Of a stretch of DNA of 64,000 nt, positions 22,448 to 31,939 are shown piece after piece. Under the pieces are notes generated by a model. The model made no database searches. It saw nothing but the letters and a program-made list of their open reading frames with translations, and was not told where the DNA came from. Source of the DNA: Agaricus subrufescens (Eukaryota; Basidiomycota; Agaricomycetes; Agaricales; Agaricaceae); assembly GCA_029945375.1 (NCBI GenBank), contig CM057065.1, positions 620,001 through 684,000 on the forward strand. Reading direction: 5' to 3'. The translations under genes were made by a program, and so were the position numbers. The first letter of the stretch is position 1; each line of letters begins with the position of its first letter.

Positions 22448-22757
22448 AAGCCAAGTTCCGAGTTGGAAGCGCCCGTAAATGTAATACGTATGTCGTTGAC
22501 CATCACGTGGTGCGTGCACTTCAGTCTCGACTCTCGATTTGACATGGAAAATTTTCTTCTTGTAAACCCATCCACTTCAGCGCAAGCAGCGCAATAAAAA
22601 AAAAAAAAAGCATAAGAGCATCACCAAATAGATTTTTGAGTCAAGTGCGCCAAATACCCCCCAAACAACCAAACAACATGGATCGCTTCGAAAGCCTCAG
22701 ACCTCGTCATTCTCATTCTCATCCAAAGAAACTCATTCACTAGCAACACATAATACA
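22448..22757. other. Intergenic region between genes C and B (gene B promoter side)
   Basis: Short spacer with an A-run at 22596-22609. The TATAAATA/ACTAGTG promoter pair found before genes A, C and D is not visible here, fitting the divergence of gene B. No gene. Confidence 0.6.
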
Positions 22758-25546
22758 TTAGATAGTACTCCCAAGTTCCTTACGATCGCTCTCATTGAGT
22801 TGAAGCCACAACCAATAAGTCCACTCCGACACATCATCCTCCGGATCAACAAATCGAACTTCCACACACGAGTAAGGCGTTGAAGTGAACATAATCGTAA
22901 CAGCCTGATTGGGAATCCGGGTTTTCAGTCCATCCATATGGCTTTCAAGCCGACTAAAGCAGAAAGCACATATATCCTGGTCAAAGGTGGTTGTCCAATC
23001 TTGCGCCTTTCCTTCATCACACTGGCCCGCTCTCGTATGCTGTATGGCACAAGTTGAACAAGCGTTTATGGATAAGATGTAGGATGTTCGCTTACTTTGC
23101 AGGATGATTTCCATGTATCAGGAAGAGCCGGTGATGAGACGGGGCAGTAAAATCGCGTTCTGATAATGCGATCCCCCCGGATCCTGAAAGTCTTGATCGA
23201 CTCGATGGGTGTTTGCTTGAGTATGCCGTGCACTAAAAATTCATGGCGGTGAGATTGATCCTTGTATGTGATTTCAGTCGCACCAACATAGGACAATATC
23301 TTCTAGGGCACTCACGAACACTAAGTTGCGCCATTCGTCAAAGGGAAAATTGATGTTGTGGTGTTCAAACTGAGTGGTCAAGAGTCCAATGTAGCGTTCG
23401 CTCTGGAACATCGGATCTGCACGTGCTATTCCTTGTACAACTTCTCCAATTGCCAGCTGATACATACTTTGGCGTGTTTTTGCGTCGCTCCAGCCCACTC
23501 CATGAACCGGCCACGTAATCGAAATATTCCCGCCAGCACCACTATGGCGAGCCAGGACACCATAATAATAAGATACATCCGACGTATCACAATCGTTGCC
23601 ATTGGGAGCTTCCTTTAATACTCTCAATGCACATTTAATTGCAATTTGCCGAGCTTCAAGCTTAATGTCCTTGGAAAATCCGGACCGTGATAAGTGGTCG
23701 AAGAAAGATTTATGGAAAGGTTGGGGTAGTCTTTTATGGGCTTCATGGCGTTCGGGGAAATCCAAAACGGCACGGAGGCGATTAAGAGCGGTATAAGCCT
23801 CATCGGTAGTCATCCCTAACCAGTTGCACAGGACAATGAGGTTCCTTCCCCTTCCCACGGCCCAATACCAACTCGATGTTAACACCAATAAGAGCTTTCG
23901 AGCGTGGACCATGATTTTGGTTGGAACATTGGTTAAAATGCGGGCATAAAGCGCATCAAGTAGAGCCATTGGATGTGCTTCCTGGGACAGCGCCGACATC
24001 GGAAGCTCATCAATTATATTCAGGATATCGGAGAGTTGCGAAGCCGGGTCTCCAATACTTGAGTCCCCAATATATTTGACGACGGTCTGCGCATAAGCGA
24101 ATAATCCACCCGCAGCATTCGCTAATTTCCACAAACGTTCTTCATCAGGCCAACGGGGGTCTAAGGAATTTGACGCTCTCCCAATTTCGGTCAGCTCGTG
24201 TCGCAGAAATCGTTCAACGTCAGCGCGAGCCTCATCGGAATCTACGACAATCTCTTCCTTCTCATACGCTAACGTGACCTCGGGTCTGGCAAAGAATGAA
24301 ATGATGTGTGGTTCAGGTCGGCTGGCAACGAGCCATACAATGGGTGAGGAAGGATACGAGACACAAAAATTTGTAATGAGGCGGAGGAGTTCAACCTGGG
24401 TACGCGTATTGTTGCACTCGTCGAGGCCGTCAACAACGATTAGCACGTGACCAGCAGAGTTTAGCTCCGTGTTGTGGATGAATGGCTGAACAATGAGTTT
24501 CTCAAATTGGACAGCCATCGATGACTGAAGAAGGGATGGGTCACGGTTGACCTTGTCCTCGATGACCTGGCGGTATAGTTCGCATTTGGCAGCAAACTGG
24601 TAAGAGATTGTTGCGATAGTCTTTGTTCCATCATTGCGTCCGTTGATCGAGAGGAAGACAGATGTGTGATAATCCACTGAAAGCTTCGGGGACTCGGTGA
24701 CGCTCTGCATGACAGCAGACTTCCCTACTCCTGCGGCCCCAACGACCCAGCGCATCTTTTTGGATCCATCGCAGTGGGCGATGAAATAGAGGCACCGTTC
24801 GAGGATCGCTAAACGAGTTCCGGGATGACATCTGGGGGGTGGATCGCGAGCGGAGGAATCAGCTGCTGCACCGGGGATTGTCTCCTTCAGAAGGTCTTTC
24901 ATGACTATCACAGCAATCAATAGTAGTAATAAGATAGTTATGTTTCCTACATTGGTTTAAAATGTTGATATTGTTTGTGACTAGCAGAATCGCTCAATAA
25001 CGGGAAACCAATCTCATAAAACTGACATGGCTTACTGTTGCCTTTCGTGTTGTCAATAAGGCTTGACCCTACAATAGAGAAATTGTGCGCATTCTTGAAT
25101 ATCCCTTGGCTCCGATGTTGCAATGGCGTAAAATCCCCCGTCGAATGTGACTTTGAATCATTCAATCTCCTCATTCGTAAGCGAGATATAAAAGAGAGAC
25201 TCACACTTTGTTGTTCAATAACTAATGATGGTTGCGAAGGTGTTGAAAGTGAGCAGCTCGTATGTTGGAATTGGGTTGAGTCCTCCCAAACAGGTGGCTG
25301 AGCAACTAAATCTGGGGGCTTGAGTTGTGATGTGGATATTGAAGGGACTGGCAATGACACTGGTGCGGGCTGGCCAGTGGAATCTCCTGCCGGACAACTA
25401 CCGGGAGCAGACGAATAAGAAGTGGGAGTAGCGGTGTTCGTGTCACGCTCCGAAGCACCTTGCCTAGAAGGGCGAGAAGATGGATGCGAGCGCGATGAGC
25501 GGGGAGATCGTAGGAATCGAGGAAGGTGGAAGCCAAAGTCAGGCAT
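22758..25546 (-). CDS. NLR-like NACHT NTPase, gene C of the array (840 aa, six exons)
   Basis: Exons 25546-25205, 25150-25036, 24980-24951, 24904-23316, 23260-23096 and 23039-22758. Intron 1 (54 nt, GTGAGT...CAAAG) is in frame and free of stops, so its splicing rests on conservation with the paralogs. Domains as in gene A: MPDFGFHLPRFLRSP; GIFKNAHNFSIVGSSLID then TNNINILNQ; MKDLLKETIPGAA; Walker A GAAGVGKSAVM; Walker B VLIVVDGLDEC; WLVASRPEPHI; GGLFAYAQTVVKYI; FHKSFFDHL; C-terminal CAFCFSRL, FVDPEDDVSEWTY, ELGSTI. The linker is shorter than in A, D, E and F (114-residue first exon). The first large-exon ATG belongs to MKDLL just after the splice. Confidence 0.92.
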
Positions 25547-25623
25547 TGGGCAGGTTGAGGGCGGAGGCAAAGCGCTTTCGAGCTGTCCATCATCGGATTA
25601 TAATTACAACGTGCAGATCCAAG

Positions 25624-25672
25624 TTATTTATAGCAGACTCACTAGTGTCCTGATTTTACTCACGCTCCCGCC
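25624..25672 (-). promoter_or_regulatory. Promoter of NLR gene C
   Basis: TATAAATA at 25624-25633 (minus), 78 bp before the start, preceded by GCGTGAGTAAAATCAGGACA (25647-25666) and ACTAG. An ATG pair at 25588-25593 opens an overlapping out-of-frame ORF of about 95 codons. Confidence 0.7.
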
Positions 25673-25679
25673 CAATGCC

Positions 25680-26479
25680 GATACAGTCACCCAATCACAG
25701 CACTTTTACTAGCCCGAAACAGACGATCCCCACTCGCATGCACTGTATGTTGTGCTTTATAGCATTAGCTACGCCTCAGACATGGGAGGATCTCCATAGC
25801 CCCTGGATAATGGGACCACAGCGACAAGCCAGCATGCACTCACTACTGGATCAGAACGACAGTCACAACGCCTTCCACAAGCTGGTCATATTTCTTTGGA
25901 TCCCACGCCAGCCCCTGTCGTGTGTCAGATGTCAATCTTTGGACAAATTGTAGACATCTCGGTGCAAAGACAAAAACAATTAAAGTGACAATGTATCTCC
26001 ACACAAAATCAAAACCCGATGCAACCACCTTCCGATTGAAAGGCGAAAAGAAGGTTGACAGCCTCATCTATACTAACAATACAGGAGTCAGTAGTCGTTG
26101 AATGAAATCAACCATCTGATAAATCCCGACCGCTGTCAGGATGTTGGAGCGGTTTCGAATCATCGAGTCACCCATAGACGTGATACACGGTACGTTCATA
26201 CGCGGAACGCCTACCTCCACATGAGCAAATATCAATAAGTTGTAGTAACAGAAGTAGTTGATCAACAGATAATCGCAGCGCAGCGATAATCCTAAAATCA
26301 TTCTAAATATCAATCATTGCCGTACGCATGAACTTAATTTGTCTTCACCTCATCCTAGTCCTTCACATCCGCTATACCTGTATGCGTTGCGAGATTTTGA
26401 GTAGTCGTTCCTGAGATCAACTTCAAGCGCCTCGGGCTTCATCAGTCAGAATCAGGATTAATTACTAGTGTACAATATA
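25680..26479 (-). other. Intergenic region with degenerate gene fragment upstream of gene C
   Basis: No intact gene is supported. On the minus strand 26313-25843 reads as one frame broken by a single TAG (26070-26068): VPRMNVPCITSMGDSMIRN ... VDFIQRLLTPVLLV, then MRLSTFFSPFNRKVV ... stop. The part near 25950 (FVFAPRCLQFVQRL) aligns at DNA level with 30.04 kb upstream of gene D, so both flanks carry copies of the same decayed neighbour. Confidence 0.4.
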
Positions 26480-29430
26480 TCATATAGTACTCCCGAGTTT
26501 CATACGGCTATCCTGGGGAAGGAAAAGCCACAACGAATAAGTCCACTCCGACACACCATCTTCCGGATCAACAAACTCAACCTCGATGCAACAATAAAAC
26601 GACAAAGTGAACATAATTGTGACAGTGTGATCCGGAGACCGGGTAATCAAACTTTCCAGTTGGCGTGTCAGCCTATCAGAGCAAAAAGTGCATCCACGCC
26701 ATTTAAAACCAGTCGCCCACCTCTGTTCCCTTCCTTGGCTATACTGACCTTCTCGTTCGTGCTGTATAACACCTATTTTTAATGGATATCTGGAATACGA
26801 ACATTTCACTAACCTCGCAATGTGGTTCCCATGCATCAGGTAGAACTACTGTTGTAACGGGACAGCGGAACCACATCTTAATGTGGCGACTACGGTCAAT
26901 GTCGGAGATGCTGATTGCCTTGGCGGGTATTTCCTTGAGTATGCTACACTCCACAAATTGATTACGGTGAGCTTTATCCTGATATAACTCGAGTCACACA
27001 AAAAGCGAATAAACGGATTATAGGACACTCACAAGCACCAAGTCCCGGAATCGATCAAAAGGAAAGTTGTCGTTCAAGGTCCAAAATTGAGTGATCAAGA
27101 GCTGAATGTAGGCCTTCGTTTCGAACATCGGATCCCCTCGTTCGATCGCTTGCACAACTTGTCCAAATGCTAGCTGATACATGCTCTGTCGCGTTCTTGC
27201 ATCGCTCCAGTCAATTCCAGCCTGAGTCGTCCACGAAAACGAGATCTTGTCCCCTCTACCTTGACAACGAGCAAGTACGCCGTAATGATAAGACATATCG
27301 GATGTATCACAATCACTGCCATCGGGAGCTTCCGTCAATACTCTCAACGCACATTTGATCATAAGTTGCCGAGCTTCAAGCTTGATATCGTTGGAGAATC
27401 CGGACCTGTGTAAATAGTCGAAGAAAGATTTGTGAAAAGGTTTGGGTACTCTTTGATGGGCCTCATGACGCTCAGGAAAATCCAAAACAGCGCGGAGGCG
27501 ATTGAGAGCAGTATAAGCTTCATTAGGCGTCATCCCTAACCAATTACACAGAACAATCAAGTTGTTCCCTTTACCCAAGACGAGATCCCACTGTGATGCT
27601 AATGCCAATAAGATCTTCCTCGCGTTTACCATGATCCTGAGCGGAACATTGGACAAGATTCGCGCATAAAGTGCATCGAGAAGAGCCATCGGATGCTCTT
27701 CGCGGGACAGCTCCGACAACGGAAGCTCATCGATCACATTCAACACGTCAAGGAGCTGCGAGGCCGGGTCGCAAACATTTGAGTCACCAACATATCTGAT
27801 GACAGCCTGGGCATAAGCGAATAGCCCACCAGCAGCATTCGCCAGTTTCCACAAATGTGGTTCATCGGGCCAAGATGGGTCGAGTGAATTTGATGCCCTC
27901 CCGATCTCGCTCAGCTCGTGGCGAAGAAATCGTTCAACGTCAGCACGAGCCTCGTTAGAGTCAACAACAATCTCCTCCTTCTCATATGCTGGCGTGACCT
28001 CGGGTTTAGCAAAGAATGAAATGATGTGTGGTTCAGGGCGGCTGGCAACGAGCCATACAATGGGTGAGGAAGGATACGAGACACAAAAATTTGTAATGAG
28101 GCGGAGGAGTTCAACCTGGGTACGAGTCTCCTTGCACTCGTCAAGCCCATCAACAATGATCAGCACGCGACCCGCAGAGTTTAGGTCGCGGTTGTGGATG
28201 AAAGTCTGAACAATGAACTTTTCGAATTGGACAGTCATGGACGACTGGAGAAGGGATGGGTCGCGATTGACCTGGCCCTCAATGACCCGACGGTATAAGT
28301 CTGATTTGGCGGCGAACTGGTAGGAGAGTGTAATGATGGTTTTTGCCCCGTCGTTTCGTCCATTGATGGAAAGGAAGACCGATGCATGATGTTGTACTGG
28401 GAGCTTGGGAGACTCAGTGACGCTCTGCATAATGGCCGATTTTCCTACTCCCGCAGCTCCGACAACCCAGCGCATCTTTTGGGTTCCCTCGCAGTGGGCA
28501 ACAAAATAGAGGCATCGTTCGAGGATTTCCAAACGGGTCCCGGGATGACATCTAGGCGGTGGATCGCGAGCGGAGGAATCAGATGCTGCTCCTGGTATTG
28601 TTTCTTTCAGAAGTTTCTCCATGACTACCGGAGAGGCGATCAATAGGGACCACAAAACCAGGTATGTTACTTACATTTATTCGTAGCATTGAAGTAATTC
28701 ATCAACGTCACTAGCGAAGATGTGGCTCAATACTAGACAATGACTTGACCGAAGTGAGAATGACTTACTGTTACCCTTGGTGTTATCAATAAAGTTTGAT
28801 CCTACAACAGAGAAATCACGCGCATTCTTGAATACTTCTTGGCTCTGGTGTTGAGAAGGCGTAAAATCGTGGCTTGAAAGTAGCTTTGCAAGATTGAGCA
28901 TCGTCATATCCATGTCAATTAAGTGGTTTAATAGGGAGACTAACTGCTGGTAGTTCAGAAACCAATGATTGTTGTGAAGGCGTTCCAAGTGAATATGATG
29001 AATGCAGTAATTGAGTAGACTCAGTAGATACTAGAAGATGTGGGAGCGGAATGGCTTGCGGGGAGGTCAAGTTCGGGCGGCTCAGGTTGGGTGTAGAGGC
29101 TGTATCTAAAGTGCTCATTAGTGTGTCTTGCTGCGAAATATGCTCTGCCCGGTCATCAGAGGTTTCAACCGCCCTGTCAGCACCGGGATGGTCTGTGATC
29201 AACCTACTAGCGGTAGGTAAATGAGAGGTGGCTGTAGTAGCGTGCGTATCCTGTTGCGGGGCACCGTATGTGGAAGATGATGAAGGACGAGGGGACAAGG
29301 CAGGAGTCAGACGAGGACTTGGGGAATCGGAGGCAGCTGCATCATTGCGAGAATTTGCTGAGGATGAATGCGAGCGCGATGAGCGGGGCGAGCGTAGGAA
29401 GCGAGGAAGGTGGAAGCGGAAGTCAGGCAT
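26480..29430 (-). CDS. NLR-like NACHT NTPase, gene D of the array (891 aa, six exons)
   Basis: Exons 29430-28945, 28883-28769, 28710-28675, 28624-27033, 26978-26814 and 26761-26480. Intron 1 (61 nt) uses GTTAGT and a CAAAG acceptor; its retention would introduce a stop. MPDFRFHLPRFLRSP opens the protein. The beta motif is EVFKNARDFSVVGSNFID then LMNYFNATN. NACHT: GAAGVGKSAIM, VLIIVDGLDEC, WLVASRPEPHI, GGLFAYAQAVIRYV, LCNWLGMTPNEAYTALN, FHKSFFDYL. C-terminal module CTFCSDRL, FVDPEDGVSEWTY, KLGSTI. Closest to gene A in the C-terminal half (ILKEIPAKAIS, HEREGQYSQG in both) and to gene C in part of the NACHT exon, where long DNA stretches are nearly identical (about 28020-28110 and 24300-24390). 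That suggests gene conversion between neighbours. Confidence 0.92.
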
Positions 29431-29551
29431 CGGGCAGGTCGAGGGCGGAGGCAGAGCGCATTCGAGCTGTCCATCATCGGATTACAACGTGCAGATCCAA
29501 GTTATTTATAGCATGCCCACTAGTGTCCTCACCCTTCCCACGCCCCCCCCA
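29431..29551 (-). promoter_or_regulatory. Promoter of NLR gene D
   Basis: TATAAATA at 29502-29511 (minus), 72 bp before the start, preceded by GTGGGAAGGGTGAGGACACT (29523-29542) and ACTAG. An ATG pair just upstream of the start opens an overlapping frame, as in gene C. Confidence 0.7.
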
Positions 29552-31939
29552 ATGCCGATAGCTCGCATCCATAACAGCACTTCCACTGGGTCGGAACGGA
29601 CGGGCCGCATGCTGTACTCCATAAAAGCATAAAATCATCCGACATCGAAATATCATAGTAGTTTCTGAGCATCGACTCACAGCGGAACACACCTTCGTAC
29701 CTTAGCATATCATCAGCGTCCGAGCCCCCCTGGTTGCATCGTCTTCCACAGGTCGTACGCTTACCACAAATCCTGGATATGGCACTCACCCCCTGTGTGT
29801 TTTCTGCCATAGATTCTACTTTCACTTGTACCACTACGTCATGAAAATGCTCGCATCAAACAAGGTGCATTCAGAAATATATTCGATCTGAATTTGACAT
29901 TTAACAAAATTCAGATGCACAACCGTCGTCAGTAGTAGATGTCTTATTGAGATCCTCGCGATAGACCATAACAAAGGTATGCCCCAAAGTAATTTCGTCC
30001 TGAGCTTTATCTCCAACGGTATGGGCATACCAGAAGCTAATCTTTGGACATGTTGTAGGTGTTTGTGCATCTGCGGGAGCAACTAAAAAGAGAATAGATC
30101 TCCTCCAAGGTCCTCGACTGCCTCGTGTACTTGATAGAGGGTACACTCAGAATTAGGGGTGAGGTGGGGGAAGCTTGGAACGATCACAGTGGCTGCTGAG
30201 TTTGTCCAGGCTGTTAATAATTGTCCTAAATATGCACGACCGTGAGTTTAGGATCGGGGCAGTGGAGGAAGACTTGAAGCGGTGTTGACGGTTGGAGGAT
30301 GGACGAGCCACAGTTGATTTTTCCCCGGCAGAGGGAGACTGATGGCCTTAGTTCTATCGTTTCCCAGTTAAAATGAAAAGAACACAAAGTCTGGCAAGGT
30401 ATCGGGGAACTTGAGGGACTCCAATGGCGACATCCGGCCCAATAGCCCATCCTGTAATTCTAGTCCCACCCAACAAATGACTTTCCTCCTGTCGCTGCTG
30501 CATGCGAAGTAAATGCGTACTGTTGAGGAAGCTCAACATGTTCTAGAGGGGTGTTGTGTGGGTAGATCGCGAGGTGAAGAGTCGAATGTTCTTACACATA
30601 ATGTTTCTCCGCCTCGTGTCGAGCAGACTAGCAGAGCCACTAGCTTGTGTATTCGCTAACACAAATCTCTTGAAGATGCGACAAGCACGAACAGTAGAGA
30701 CATAGTCAGGATAAGCCTGTAACGCGAACGAGGTACTCCTCACCATTGTACACGCTTGCATGGAGGGGTTCCTATGGTTCCTCTGGGTGGAGAATTTGGG
30801 GCAGTCGAGTGAGGCTGCCACTGCACTAAAAGTCTTTCTGAACGTCGCGTCAGTGACCCAGATGGAAACAGGAAGTGACAAGGAACGCTCACACTTTGTT
30901 GCTCTAGAACAAAAGAATGTGGCGAACGTAACCCCGGTGAATAAGATGGGCGCTGCAGTATCAGGGATCGCTGGGGTTAAATGAAAATAGTAGAGGTAAG
31001 AGACCTAGGAAAAGGCTTGAAGATTATGTTCGCCTAACTGTTTACGAGTCGATAGGACATGGCGGAGGTTGTTGGATGCGTGACATACGATTCGCGTCGA
31101 GTTGGTGATGGCTGTGAAACGGATCAACGACAGACAAACAATGGCAAGCAAGTTATTTATGGATTCTGCACCTGCATCGACCATCATGCAGCCTCCCAAG
31201 CATCGTTACTCCTGTACGTCAACGCCCTCAGGCTGCTCTACATCCAGTGTCCAAGGTATCATTCAATTGACCATATCTGAATCACTTTCGTCAGCTAACC
31301 TGAGCTTGTGATCTGCCCCTCTTTGCACTACCAAACCGGTCATCGACCAGACCGTTCATCCGCAGCGCCCTCTCCTACCTTATCTACCTTATCCTCTACT
31401 TCGTTTGAACACCCTGGCCTGAAATTTCTGTGTATCTGTTATAGTAAGTCCTGGTGACGACTTTTTTTTAGGATCAGAACAACCAGCCACGCTGACTTCG
31501 CCATCGAGTCGAACAACATTAATGAGCATGTTCAATACATCACTCTCATATAGTGTTGTTATGGTTTCCTTGAACATGTACATACTACTCAATAGTTTAT
31601 TCTTATACCGGGCTTTATAACTGTTATTCACGTGCTCATGTCTCTATATCACCAGGGATCGATTGACTTACCTGTCCAATAGCCGCTCAGGAGATATCAG
31701 TATCTGTAGCAGGAAACTACGTGAATCAAATGTCATTTGTACACTGAACCAAAACTGGACTCATGGACAGAAACAAAAACAGTCTGATGGCGAAGTATAG
31801 TAGTGTCGTTAAACCAGCCTTTGAACACTCGACGTCAAAAAATGTACGAACATCATTAAAAACATCAATAAATTCGGAACCCAGAGAGACACTAATGCCA
31901 GAATTTACAACGAGACCCACTCAATAGAATGACAATACA
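29552..31939. other. Long intergenic region upstream of gene D, no gene supported
   Basis: 29560-29640 still aligns with the flank upstream of gene C. Around 30080-29900 (minus) a fragment reads TTCPKISFWYAHTVGDKA ... GCASEFC stop, an orphan 3' exon related to the fragment at 25.95 kb. 30540-30880 has a minus-strand open frame with no recognised domain and a GTGAGC donor in a context like exon 1 of the NLR genes (LEQQS); it may be a decayed copy. 31679-31939 is a 3' flank shared with gene F. Otherwise nothing. Confidence 0.45.

Noticed and set aside
24904..24920. Treating the large NACHT exon as a single-exon gene starting MIAVIVMKDLL
   Set aside because: The first residues come from intron 3. 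The acceptor ATAG before TCATGAAAG and the phases of the small exons give a consistent upstream connection in all paralogs.
24947..25570. A longer NLR N-terminus reading MPPPSTCPMPDF
   Set aside because: The first codon would be TTG. In a fungus the ATG of MPDF is the first acceptable in-frame start, and divergent paralogs begin at the same place.
30543..30881. A membrane or secreted protein gene on the minus strand
   Set aside because: No convincing domain, start context or exon partners; the region lies in decayed intergenic sequence. Kept only as a note in the intergenic entry.
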